A stretch of 43,611 bases of DNA. It comes from Xanthobacteraceae bacterium. Its GTDB lineage: Bacteria > Pseudomonadota > Alphaproteobacteria > Rhizobiales > Xanthobacteraceae. Below the pieces are notes generated by a model. It worked only from the letters and a program-made list of their open reading frames with translations, did no database searches and was not told the DNA's origin. Below, piece by piece: positions 7,037-15,014 of this stretch. Numbering within the stretch: position 1 is the first letter of the stretch; every line of letters begins with the position of its first letter. A program made the position numbers and the translations under genes. The DNA lies in contig JARLJA010000019.1 in assembly GCA_031291445.1 (NCBI GenBank), forward strand, positions 1-43,611, given 5' to 3'.

Positions 7037-8539
7037 ATGCGTAACCTTGCATTTCTTGCATCGCAGCAGAAAACGATCCTGAGCGATTTTGCCAGGGCTT
7101 CGGCGGTTCTGGGGCGTTCCAGGCTCCATCTGCTGCTGCCGGATTCCCGCGCCATTGCGCTGGCGGAGAAGGCCTGGCCGCGCGTGAAGCGCGGCCGCGA
7201 GATCAGCGGACGGGATTTTCCGTCCATGGGTTTTCATCGCGTGCCGATTTCGTTCGGTGAGATTCAGCGCAAGCTGACCGAGTGGCTGCAGCAGTCGGAC
7301 GCCGCGCAACTGGCGCGAACGCTGCTCGTGGTGGATATGAGCTGGGGGCTCGAGACCAACTCGGCGGCCGCCAACTTCGGCGGCTGGCTCGGGGTCGTCG
7401 ACGCGCTGACCGAGCGGCTGCCGATTGCGGTCGTGTCGCTCTATAACCGCCGGCTCCTGATCGATGAGCAGCTGCTCACCGCGCTGCGCGGTCACCAGGG
7501 CTTCCTCACCGCGCGCGGCGTGATCGGCAATCCGCATTGGCTGCCGGCCCAGCTGGTGGCGAGGGGTACGCTGCGCCAGCAGATCGATTTCTGGCTCAGC
7601 AGGGTGTCGCCGGAGCTCGCCGAAACGCTGCCGCCCGAATCGGCCCATGCCGCCGAGGGCGCCGATCCGATGTGGCTGTTGCGTCGGGCCGCCGACGAGC
7701 CGTCGCCAGCGCTTGGGGGGGAAGCGATCCTCGGCGAGCGCTGGAAGGTGCGATGCTTCGGCCGGCTGCGGATCTATCGCAGCGACGGTTCGCAGGTCGC
7801 CTGGGACGTGCCGGGCGGCGCGACCCGCAAGACCAAGGCATTGTTCGCCTACCTGTTGCAGAAGGGTGGCCAGGGCGCCGACGCCGACGATCTCGCCGAC
7901 TTCCTGTGGCCCGATGCGGAATCGCCGGCGGCCGGGCGAAACCGGCTGCACCACACCATTCGCTGCCTGCGGCAGGCGCTCGATGGCAGCCGCGCCGGAG
8001 AGGGGCCGGGAAGCGTGCTGCGAGACGGCGCACGCTACGTGCTGGCGCCGCCGGACAAGAGCTGGCTCGATATCTCGACGTTCGAGCAGCTGTGCCGCCA
8101 GTCGCGTACCCACATCAATGCCGGCGCCAGCGACGAGGCGCTGATCTGCCTGCTGGCTGCGGAGCGGCTCTACACCGGCGATCTGTTCGAGGACATCCCC
8201 GCCGAGTATGTCGACGATACCGAGCGGGACTGGTGCTGGTCGAAGCGCTACTGGCTGCGCGAGATGTACTTCAACGTGCAGCGCGACGCGGCGCGCATTC
8301 ATCGCGAGCGGCAGGATTTCTCGGCGGCGCTCGGACATTGCCAGAAGGCGCTCGCCATCGATCCGCTGTGCGAGCCGGCGCATGAGGAGGCGATGCGCGT
8401 GTTCAAGGCGCAGGGACGGCGCGAGGCGATCGACCGCCAGTTTGCGCTGTATGTCGGCGCCCTCGGCCGCTCCGGCGAGCGACCGCGCAGCGCTGCGTTG
8501 CGGCGGACCTACGAGACGTTGGCCGGAACCGGGCGTTGA
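7037..8539 (+). CDS. MEDS-like sensor fused to SARP/BTAD transcriptional activator
   Basis: A 500-residue regulator. Residues about 1-185 resemble the MEDS (DcmR sensory) domain: VVDMSWGLETN, a hydrophobic strand ending SLYNRRLL, LLTALRGHQGF and VIGNPHWLPAQL. Residues about 240-330 form an OmpR/SARP-type winged helix (VRCFGRLRIYRSDG, TRKTKALFAYLLQKGG, DFLWPDAESPAAGRNRLHHTIRCLRQAL). The rest is a bacterial transcriptional activator domain with TPR-like helices, ending in ALAIDPLCEPAHEEAMRVFKAQGRR, a BTAD hallmark. ATG 7037 is used; TTG at 7022 is possible. It lies between two operons whose promoters share an 11-base-period direct repeat, the kind of site SARPs bind. A pathway activator that senses substrate through the N-terminal domain is the likely role. 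Confidence 0.85.
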   Translation: MRNLAFLASQQKTILSDFARASAVLGRSRLHLLLPDSRAIALAEKAWPRVKRGREISGRDFPSMGFHRVPISFGEIQRKLTEWLQQSDAAQLARTLLVVDMSWGLETNSAAANFGGWLGVVDALTERLPIAVVSLYNRRLLIDEQLLTALRGHQGFLTARGVIGNPHWLPAQLVARGTLRQQIDFWLSRVSPELAETLPPESAHAAEGADPMWLLRRAADEPSPALGGEAILGERWKVRCFGRLRIYRSDGSQVAWDVPGGATRKTKALFAYLLQKGGQGADADDLADFLWPDAESPAAGRNRLHHTIRCLRQALDGSRAGEGPGSVLRDGARYVLAPPDKSWLDISTFEQLCRQSRTHINAGASDEALICLLAAERLYTGDLFEDIPAEYVDDTERDWCWSKRYWLREMYFNVQRDAARIHRERQDFSAALGHCQKALAIDPLCEPAHEEAMRVFKAQGRREAIDRQFALYVGALGRSGERPRSAALRRTYETLAGTGR

Positions 8540-8570
8540 AGAAAATCTCAGTTTTTCAACGTATTAAAGG

Positions 8571-8602
8571 CTAAAGAAAAACCAAAGAAAGCCGGCTAGC
8601 GT
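8571..8602 (+). promoter_or_regulatory. Candidate SARP operator and promoter of the P450 operon
   Basis: CTAAAGAA at 8571-8578 and CCAAAGAA at 8582-8589 form a direct repeat with an 11-base period. The core AAAGAAAAACCAAAGAA at 8573-8589 is identical to 1155-1171. TAGCGT at 8597-8602, seven bases after the second repeat, is a possible -10; the first site has TAGGCT after eight bases, and both share CTAG there. The site lies 57 bases before the P450 start and just after the regulator's stop codon. Confidence 0.7.
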
Positions 8603-8645
8603 TGGATCATAGAGGGATCGCAAAGACAATCCCGGGGAGGCGACA

Positions 8646-9902
8646 ATGGCGCGCGTAGCGACTCAAGGGGCGAGCTGTCCGTTTTCGGAGCCGTCGCAGG
8701 ATTTTCGGCCCTACGACATGGCCGATCCGTTTCCATTCTACGCCTGGCTGCGGGACCAGGCGCCGGTGTTCTACTCGGAGGAGACCGGGTACTACGTCGT
8801 CTCGCGCCATGCCGACATCAAGGCGGTGTTCGACGACTGGCGGACCTTCTCCAGCGAGAACGCGCAGGCGCCGATGCGCCCGATGTGCGACGAAGGCCGC
8901 CGGATCATGCGCGACGGCGGGTTTACCGCTTATTCCGGGCTGTCCGCCCGTGTCCCGCCCGAACATACCCGGTTGCGCGCCATCGTGCAGGGCTGCTTCG
9001 GGCCACGCCGCTTCAAGGCGATCGAGCCGCAGATCCGCGAGATCGTCAACGCCCAGATCGACGGCTTCATCGACCGCGGCCACGCCGACTTCTTCCGCGA
9101 GTTCGCCTACGACGTGCCGGCGCTGGTGCTGTTCAAGCTGGTGGGCGTGCCGAACGCCGACGTCCCCAGGGTGAAGGCCTGGAGCGTCAGCCGGGCCCTG
9201 CTGACCTGGGGGAATCTCAGCGACGATGAGCAGCTGCCGCACGCCCACAACATGGTCGAGTACTGGGCCTATTGCCGCGCGCTGGTCGCGGCGCGTCACG
9301 AGAATCCGACCGACGACCTGCCCGGCGATCTGGTGCGTCTGCAGGCCGGCGGTGCGGAGATTTCCGACGACGAGATCGCCGGCGTCCTCTACTCGGTCCT
9401 GTTCGCCGGCCATGAGACCACGACGACCCTGCTCGCGAACGGGATCGACTCGCTGCTGAGCTACCGCGACAACTGGGTGGCCATCGTTGCCGATCGCTCC
9501 AGGATCCCGGCCGCGGTCGACGAAGTCTTGAGGTTCTCGCCGTCGATCGTGGCCTGGCGGCGCAAGGCAACGACCGACGCCACCATCGGCGGCGTCAAGG
9601 TGCCGGAAGGCGCCAACATCCTGCTGCTGATCGGCTCGGCCAATCGCGACGAGCGGGTGATCGATCATCCCGAGACGTTCGATATCGCCCGCCGCGATGC
9701 GCGCCAGCACCTGTCATTCGGCTACGGGATTCATTCCTGCGTCGGCCAGCAACTGGCAAAGCTGGAGAGCACGATTGCGCTCGAGGAGCTGACGCGGCGC
9801 ATTCCCAGCCTGCGGCTCGCGCCCAACAGGTCGAGGACCTACCTCAACAACATTTCGTTCCGCGTGCCGGCGGCGGTGGCGGTCGAATGGGATCGGGCGT
9901 GA
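8646..9902 (+). CDS. Cytochrome P450
   Basis: A 418-residue soluble bacterial P450. The I-helix oxygen-activation motif AGHETT is at residues 254-259. The ExxR pair follows in VDEVLRFSPSIVAWRR, and the heme-binding loop FGYGIHSCVGQQLAK has its ligand at C365. There is no membrane anchor or fused reductase, so it needs a separate ferredoxin and reductase; the ferredoxin at 6505 is the nearest candidate. The start follows GGGGAGGCGACA. The stop overlaps the next start (TGATG), showing tight coupling to the PEP-synthase-like pair. In the known CreHI-CreJEF system a P450 oxidises the methyl group of 4-methylphenyl phosphate; an analogous role is inferred, not shown. Confidence 0.95.
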   Translation: MARVATQGASCPFSEPSQDFRPYDMADPFPFYAWLRDQAPVFYSEETGYYVVSRHADIKAVFDDWRTFSSENAQAPMRPMCDEGRRIMRDGGFTAYSGLSARVPPEHTRLRAIVQGCFGPRRFKAIEPQIREIVNAQIDGFIDRGHADFFREFAYDVPALVLFKLVGVPNADVPRVKAWSVSRALLTWGNLSDDEQLPHAHNMVEYWAYCRALVAARHENPTDDLPGDLVRLQAGGAEISDDEIAGVLYSVLFAGHETTTTLLANGIDSLLSYRDNWVAIVADRSRIPAAVDEVLRFSPSIVAWRRKATTDATIGGVKVPEGANILLLIGSANRDERVIDHPETFDIARRDARQHLSFGYGIHSCVGQQLAKLESTIALEELTRRIPSLRLAPNRSRTYLNNISFRVPAAVAVEWDRA

Positions 9903-11044
9903 TGATCATGGACACTCAATTCTTCGGCGCTCAGCGCCTTTCGCCTGCGGCGAGCGCGCGGACCGCCATCTCCGCGGTCGGCCTCGGCTACATCGTGGCG
10001 TTCGATGAAGCGGTCGCCGAGGATCACCCGCGCATGGGCGGAAAATGCGCGAGCCTGGCCCGGATGACGGCGCATGGCGTCAGCGTTCCGGCCGGCTTCG
10101 CGGTAACGACGGAAGCCTTTGCTGCCCACATGCGCACGGGCGGCCTTGCGGCGGAGGTCGACGCCTTGGTCGAATCGATCGATGTCGACGACGTGGCCGA
10201 CGAGGAGCAGAAGTCCGCGCGAGCGCGGGCGTTGATCACGGCGGCGGCCGTGCCGGCCGACGTCGAAGCGGCGATCCGCGAAGCCTACGGCCGCCTCGCC
10301 GGCGGCAACGAACTGCCGGTCGCGGTCCGGTCGTCGGCCACCGCTGAGGATCTGCCCGATGCGAGCTTCGCCGGCCAGCAGGACACCTATCTGTGGGTGG
10401 TCGGCGCCGACGAGGTCGTCGCCAGGGTGAAGGCCTGCTGGGCGAGCCTCTACAACGCCCGGGCGATCTCCTATCGCTGCAAGAACGGCATCTCCGGCCC
10501 GTCCGTGGAGATGGCGGTCGGCGTGCAGAAGATGGTCGATGCCCGCGCCGCCGGCGTCGCCATGACCCTCAACCCGATCAACGGCGACCGTACCAAGATC
10601 GTGATCGACAGTGCCTTCGGCCTCGGCGAGCCGGTGGTTTCCGGAGAAATCACGCCGGACAATTTCGTGGTGGAGAAGGTCCTGCTCGAGATCCTGCAGC
10701 GACGAATCGCCGAAAAGGACCACGAGCTGGTGCCGGACCGTGCGGCCCGGCGCGCTGTCGATCGCGTGATCGAACCGGAACGGCGCACCCGGCCCTCGCT
10801 CAGCGACGAAGGGGTAATCGCGGTCGCCCGCATCGCCAAGGCGCTGGAAAGCTTCATGGGCTGTCCGCAGGACGTCGAATGGGCGATCGACCGGGACCTG
10901 CCGGAGGGCGCCAACGTGGTGGCGCTGCAGAGCCGGCCGGAGACGGTCTGGAGCCGCAAGAAGATCGCGGCGTCGCGCAGCTACTCGCTCGGCGTCGACG
11001 GCGTGCTCGGCACGCTGATGGCGCCGCTCAACAACAAGAAGTGA
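9902..11044 (+). CDS. PEP-synthase-like ATP-binding subunit (arylphosphate synthase beta / CreH-type)
   Basis: A 380-residue protein that covers only the N-terminal, ATP-grasp part of PEP synthase/PPDK. Visible family motifs are MGGKCASLARM, VRSSATAEDLPDASFAGQQDTYL, QKMV, GLGEPVVSGEITPDNFVVEK, PQDVEWAID and LQSRPETVW. It lacks the swivelling phospho-histidine domain, which is in the next gene. Phenylphosphate synthase of Thauera is split the same way (about 40 kDa ATP-binding and about 70 kDa His-bearing subunits), as are CreH and CreI of the 4-cresol pathway. The predicted reaction of the pair is phenolic compound + ATP giving aryl phosphate + AMP + Pi. The ATG at 9902 overlaps the P450 stop; ATG 9908 is an alternative. 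Confidence 0.88.
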   Translation: MIMDTQFFGAQRLSPAASARTAISAVGLGYIVAFDEAVAEDHPRMGGKCASLARMTAHGVSVPAGFAVTTEAFAAHMRTGGLAAEVDALVESIDVDDVADEEQKSARARALITAAAVPADVEAAIREAYGRLAGGNELPVAVRSSATAEDLPDASFAGQQDTYLWVVGADEVVARVKACWASLYNARAISYRCKNGISGPSVEMAVGVQKMVDARAAGVAMTLNPINGDRTKIVIDSAFGLGEPVVSGEITPDNFVVEKVLLEILQRRIAEKDHELVPDRAARRAVDRVIEPERRTRPSLSDEGVIAVARIAKALESFMGCPQDVEWAIDRDLPEGANVVALQSRPETVWSRKKIAASRSYSLGVDGVLGTLMAPLNNKK

Positions 11045-11073
11045 AAAATACCGACACACCCGGAGGAATCACC

Positions 11074-12882
11074 ATGACCAAGGCGACGAAATTCCCGAGC
11101 CCCTACGAGCTGAAGGCGCCGGATGGCGCGCAGGGATGGCAGGAGATGTACCCCTACTACCTGCTGTTCCAGGACGGTTTGCGCGCGAAGGAGGACGACC
11201 GCTTCTGGTTCTGCGACAGCCAGCACTGGCCGAGCCCGTTCAAGCCGTTCGACACGGTGACGGTGGAGTTCGCGGTCAAGTGCCTCGGCCAGTACAACAC
11301 CCGGCACTATCTGATTCCCCCGGCCAACGGGGTCGACTACCGCATCCACAACGGCTACTGCTACATGAGTCCGGTCGCGGTCCCGCCCGACGACATCGGG
11401 CCGCGGGTGCCGCAATTCCTGGAGCGCGCCGGCCACTATTTCCAGAACTGGCCGCAGCTGCTGGACAATTGGCACAAGAAGGTGCGCGCCAACATCGCCG
11501 ATCTCGAGGCGCTCAAGTTCGAGACGCTGCCGGAGGTGGTGCCGCTCGAGTGGATCAAGAACGGCGTCGGCCTCGACAACACCTACGCGTTGATGGAGAC
11601 CTACGACCGAGCCATCCAGCTCCTGTACAAGACTTGGCAGTACCATTTCGAGTTCCTCAACCTCGGCTACGCGGCCTATCTCGATTTCTTCGGCTTCGTG
11701 AAGGAGCAGTTCCCGTCGATTCCGGATCAGGCCATCGCCAAGATGGTGCAGGGCGTCGACGTCGACCTGTTCAGGCCCGATGACGAGCTGAAGAAGCTCG
11801 CCAAGCTCGCGCTGTCGCTCGGCATCGACAAGGCGCTGGAAATCGGCGGCGTCGATGAGGCGCTGGCCGCCGTTGGCCGGGCGCAAGGTGGCACCGAGTG
11901 GCTCGCGGCCTGGAAGGCCGCGCAAGACCCGTGGTTCAACTTCACTTCGGGCAACGGTTTCTATTCCGACGACAAGTACTGGATCGAGCACCTCGAGATC
12001 CCGCTCGGCTACATCCGCGCCTACGTCAAGCGGCTGCGCAACGGCGAGACCATCGATCGCCCGACCGCGAAGATCGCTGCCGAGCGCGACCGTATCACGG
12101 CGGAATATCGCGCCCTGCTGGCGCCGGACGCGGTGGCGGCGTTCGACGGCAAGCTCGGGCTGGCGCGCGTGGTGTTTCCCTACGTGGAGAACCACAATTT
12201 CTACATCGAGCATTGGTCGATGAGCGTGTTCTGGCGCAAGATGCGCGAGCTGGCGGCGATCCTGCACCGGGCAGGCTTCTGGAACGCGGCCGACGACATG
12301 TTCTTCCTGTCGCGGCAGGAGCTTCGGGACGCGCTGTTCGACTACGGCAATGCCTGGGCGGTCGGCGTCGCGCCGATCGGCCCGCACTACTGGCCGCCGA
12401 AGATCGCGGCGCGCAAGTCGATGCTTGCGGCACTCGCCAAGCAGCCGCCGCAGCCGGCGCTCAACACGCCGCCGGAGGTGATCACCGAGCCGTTCACGAT
12501 CATGCTGTGGGGGATCACCACCGACAGCGTGCAGCGCTGGCTCAACGGCTCCGCCGATGCGAAGACCCTGATGGGCATGGCGGCGTCGCCCGGCAAGGTG
12601 GAGGGACGCGCCCGCGTCATCCGCTCGGCCGCCGAGCTCGCCCTGATCGAGGAAGGCGAGATCCTGGTCGCGCCGGTGACGGCGCCGAGCTGGGCGCCGG
12701 TGTTCGGCAAGATCAAGGCGACGGTCACCGACATCGGCGGAATGATGTCCCACGCCGCCATCGTCTGCCGCGAATACGGGCTGCCGGCGGTGACCGGGAC
12801 CGGATCCGCCTCGGCGACGATCCGCAACGGACAGATGCTTCGGGTCGACGGCTCGACCGGTGAGGTCGTGATCCTGTCCTGA
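11074..12882 (+). CDS. PEP-utilising phosphotransferase subunit with catalytic His (arylphosphate synthase alpha / CreI-type)
   Basis: A 602-residue protein ending in the mobile phospho-histidine domain of PEP-utilising enzymes. The motif TDIGGMMSHAAIVCREYGLP places the phosphorylated histidine at H560. Residues about 1-500 form a long substrate-side region rich in Trp, Tyr and Phe (for example WYQ-like clusters around residues 20-60 and WSMSVFWRKMREL), and the C-terminal PEP/pyruvate barrel of true PEP synthase is absent. Size and architecture fit the alpha subunit of phenylphosphate synthase and CreI. The start follows CGGAGGAATCACC; 29 bases separate it from the partner gene. A strictly different substrate alcohol or phenol cannot be excluded from sequence. 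Confidence 0.87.
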   Translation: MTKATKFPSPYELKAPDGAQGWQEMYPYYLLFQDGLRAKEDDRFWFCDSQHWPSPFKPFDTVTVEFAVKCLGQYNTRHYLIPPANGVDYRIHNGYCYMSPVAVPPDDIGPRVPQFLERAGHYFQNWPQLLDNWHKKVRANIADLEALKFETLPEVVPLEWIKNGVGLDNTYALMETYDRAIQLLYKTWQYHFEFLNLGYAAYLDFFGFVKEQFPSIPDQAIAKMVQGVDVDLFRPDDELKKLAKLALSLGIDKALEIGGVDEALAAVGRAQGGTEWLAAWKAAQDPWFNFTSGNGFYSDDKYWIEHLEIPLGYIRAYVKRLRNGETIDRPTAKIAAERDRITAEYRALLAPDAVAAFDGKLGLARVVFPYVENHNFYIEHWSMSVFWRKMRELAAILHRAGFWNAADDMFFLSRQELRDALFDYGNAWAVGVAPIGPHYWPPKIAARKSMLAALAKQPPQPALNTPPEVITEPFTIMLWGITTDSVQRWLNGSADAKTLMGMAASPGKVEGRARVIRSAAELALIEEGEILVAPVTAPSWAPVFGKIKATVTDIGGMMSHAAIVCREYGLPAVTGTGSASATIRNGQMLRVDGSTGEVVILS

Positions 12883-12904
12883 CCAGCGGCCAAGGCGCTA
12901 CCGC

Positions 12905-12926
12905 GGGGCGTCGTCGAGGGCGCCCC
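12905..12926 (+). promoter_or_regulatory. Intra-operon GC-rich hairpin
   Basis: GGGGCG at 12905-12910 pairs with CGCCCC at 12921-12926 across a 10-base loop in the short gap between the phosphotransferase and first HD gene. No T-run follows, so it is not a typical intrinsic terminator; it may affect mRNA stability or partial read-through. Confidence 0.4.
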
Positions 12927-12948
12927 GCCCCGTGAAACGAGAGTGGGT

Positions 12949-13551
12949 ATGGTGCAGCAGTCGATCCGTCTGTCGCGTTACGAGCCGGTCTGGCGAGCGA
13001 GCGAGAAGTACATGCGCGCGCGCAAGAACGACGTGCATATTCCGCTCTCGTTCGCCTTCGCGCAGACGCTGATCGAGCTCAACCCGGATGCGGATGCCGA
13101 TATCGTCTCGCTCGCCATCCTGCTGCACGACATCGGCTGGTGGAGCATCGACATGGCCGACATCATCGAAAAGGGGTTCGGTCCCAACATGATGAACTCG
13201 GACGTCAGATTTCTGCACGAGCGGGAGGGCGTTCGCCTCTCGCGGGAGATCCTGACGGCCACACGGTGGGACGAGGCGACAATCGCCGCGGTCGGCGAGA
13301 TCATCGACGGTCACGATACGCGGCCGTTCCCGAAGTCGCTCAACGACCGTCTGGTGCGGGACGCAGACAAGCTGTGGCGGTTCACGGTCACCGGCGTTGC
13401 GGTGGCCTGCGACTGGTTCAAGATGACCCCGCACCAATATGCCGATCGCCTGGAGGACCAGTTCGGATTGCTGGAGACGGCGCAGGGGCCGGAGCTGGCG
13501 CGCCGGGAGCTGGCGCGGACGCGCCAGCTGCTGATGCTCCATGTGATCTGA
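12949..13551 (+). CDS. HD-domain metal-dependent protein 1 (candidate aryl-phosphate phosphohydrolase)
   Basis: A 200-residue HD-superfamily protein. Metal-ligand motifs, numbered from ATG 12949, are H30, H60-D61 (LLHDIGWW), H90 (FLHEREG), H122 (IIDGHDTR) and D138 (RDADKLWRF). The extra histidines between HD and the last Asp are the pattern of two-metal HD enzymes, as in HD-GYP hydrolases and the PhnZ/MIOX diiron oxygenases, rather than one-metal HD proteins. In this operon it could remove phosphate after oxidation, the role of CreD in the 4-cresol pathway; an oxygenase role is an alternative. ATG 12949 is preferred over GTG 12943 because CGAGAG sits directly before the GTG. A paralogue lies at 15011. 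Confidence 0.85.
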   Translation: MVQQSIRLSRYEPVWRASEKYMRARKNDVHIPLSFAFAQTLIELNPDADADIVSLAILLHDIGWWSIDMADIIEKGFGPNMMNSDVRFLHEREGVRLSREILTATRWDEATIAAVGEIIDGHDTRPFPKSLNDRLVRDADKLWRFTVTGVAVACDWFKMTPHQYADRLEDQFGLLETAQGPELARRELARTRQLLMLHVI

Positions 13552-13568
13552 ACCGGCGGAGCTCGGCC

Positions 13569-15014
13569 GTGGACATGTTCATCGATGGTGCGTGGCGCGA
13601 GGCCGCCTGCGGCGCCCGAGTGGAGGTCTTCAATCCATTCGACGGCGGGGTAGTCGACAGCGTTCCGCTTGGAGATGCCGCCGATGCGGATGCGGCCCTA
13701 CGATCAGCCGCGCGTGCTTTCGTCGGCTGGCGCGCGACGCCGCTCGCCGAGCGGGTGCGGCTGCAGAAACGAGCGGCCACGGCATTGCGGGCGCGGGCGA
13801 AGGAACTCGGGGAGCTGCTGACCCGCGAGCTCGGTCGCCCGCTGGCCGCGTCGATCATGGAGATCGAGAGATCGGCGGATCTGCTCGAGGCCTACGCGGA
13901 AGAAGGTGCGCGGCTCCACGCCGAAATGCCACTCGGCGGCGTCGCGGGAGAGAAGACGCTGATCATGCGCGAGCCGGTCGGCGTGGTGGTGGCCATCACG
14001 CCGTTCAATTATCCCGTCACGCTGTTGACGTTCAAGCTCGGTGCCGCGCTGATTGCGGGGTGCACCGTGGTGGCCAAGCCGGCGGAGGACACGCCGCTGA
14101 CCACCCTGCGCCTCGCCGCGCTGTTCCACGAGATCGGCTATCCAGCAGGCTGCTTCAACGTCGTGACCGGAACCGGGCGCGGAATCGGCATGGCCCTCGT
14201 CGAGCACCCGATCCCGCGCAAGGTCGCCTTCACCGGTGGAACGGCGGCCGGCAAGGCGATTGCCGCCGCCGCGACCGGGACGCTGAAGCGCCTGACGCTC
14301 GAGCTCGGCGGCCAGTCTCCGGCCATCGTCTGCGCGGATGCCGATCTCGACGCCGCGGCGTCCGGAATCGTCCGCCATGCCTTCGCCAACTCGGGACAGT
14401 TCTGCTACCGGGTCAACCGTGTGTTCGTGGAGCGACAGGTCTACGCCGATTTTCTCGCCCGGCTGGTCGGCGGGGCGCGCGATCTCAGGGTCGGCGATCC
14501 GCTTGCCGACGGCGTCGCGCTCGGGCCGCTCGCCAGCGAGAAGATCTATCGCAACAGCGAGCAACAGATTGCCGACGCCGTCCGCCACGGCGGAAGGGTC
14601 CTGCTCGGCGGCGAACGGCCGCGTGGCGGCGCATACGAGCGTGGCTGGTTCCTGCCGCCCACCATCATCGCCGACGCCAATCCCTCGATGCTGGTGATGC
14701 AGGAGGAGACGTTCGGACCCGTGATCGGTGTGGCACCGTTCGACATTCGCGAAGAAGCACTGCGGCTCGCCAACGACACGCGCTACGGGCTCGCCGGCTT
14801 CGTGTTCTGCGGCGATCTCGCCGTCGCTCTCACCATGGCCGAGCGCATCGAGGCCGGTTCGGTGTGGGTCAACAACATCCAGCGGTCGCACCACAACGCG
14901 CCGTTCGGCGGGATGAAGGAAAGCGGTATCGGGCGCGAGAAGGGCCGTTACGGCGTCGAGGCCTATCTCGAGTACAAGACCATCTATCTCAGCTACCCGG
15001 CGGGGCTCGGATGA
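13569..15014 (+). CDS. Aldehyde dehydrogenase (NAD(P)-dependent)
   Basis: A 481-residue ALDH-superfamily enzyme that oxidises an aldehyde to the acid. The general base is E245 (LTLELGGQSP) and the catalytic nucleophile C279 (NSGQFCYRVNRVF), the standard 34-residue spacing. The motif FTGGTAAGKAIA of the cofactor fold and PFGGMKESGIGREKG near the C-terminus are present. The GTG at 13569 sits 7 bases after GGCGGAG; ATG 13575 is less well placed. Its stop overlaps the next start (ATGA). In context it most likely carries out the last step to a hydroxybenzoate-type acid, as CreC does; the exact substrate is inferred. Confidence 0.93.
   Translation: MDMFIDGAWREAACGARVEVFNPFDGGVVDSVPLGDAADADAALRSAARAFVGWRATPLAERVRLQKRAATALRARAKELGELLTRELGRPLAASIMEIERSADLLEAYAEEGARLHAEMPLGGVAGEKTLIMREPVGVVVAITPFNYPVTLLTFKLGAALIAGCTVVAKPAEDTPLTTLRLAALFHEIGYPAGCFNVVTGTGRGIGMALVEHPIPRKVAFTGGTAAGKAIAAAATGTLKRLTLELGGQSPAIVCADADLDAAASGIVRHAFANSGQFCYRVNRVFVERQVYADFLARLVGGARDLRVGDPLADGVALGPLASEKIYRNSEQQIADAVRHGGRVLLGGERPRGGAYERGWFLPPTIIADANPSMLVMQEETFGPVIGVAPFDIREEALRLANDTRYGLAGFVFCGDLAVALTMAERIEAGSVWVNNIQRSHHNAPFGGMKESGIGREKGRYGVEAYLEYKTIYLSYPAGLG

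Noticed and set aside
10981..12753. 590-codon minus-strand frame
   Set aside because: Antisense shadow of the PEP-utilising subunit, which has a clear catalytic His motif.
9902..12882. Reading the pair as a broken PEP synthase or PPDK gene
   Set aside because: Each part has its own ribosome binding site, natural ends and intact motifs, and the split matches phenylphosphate synthase and CreHI.
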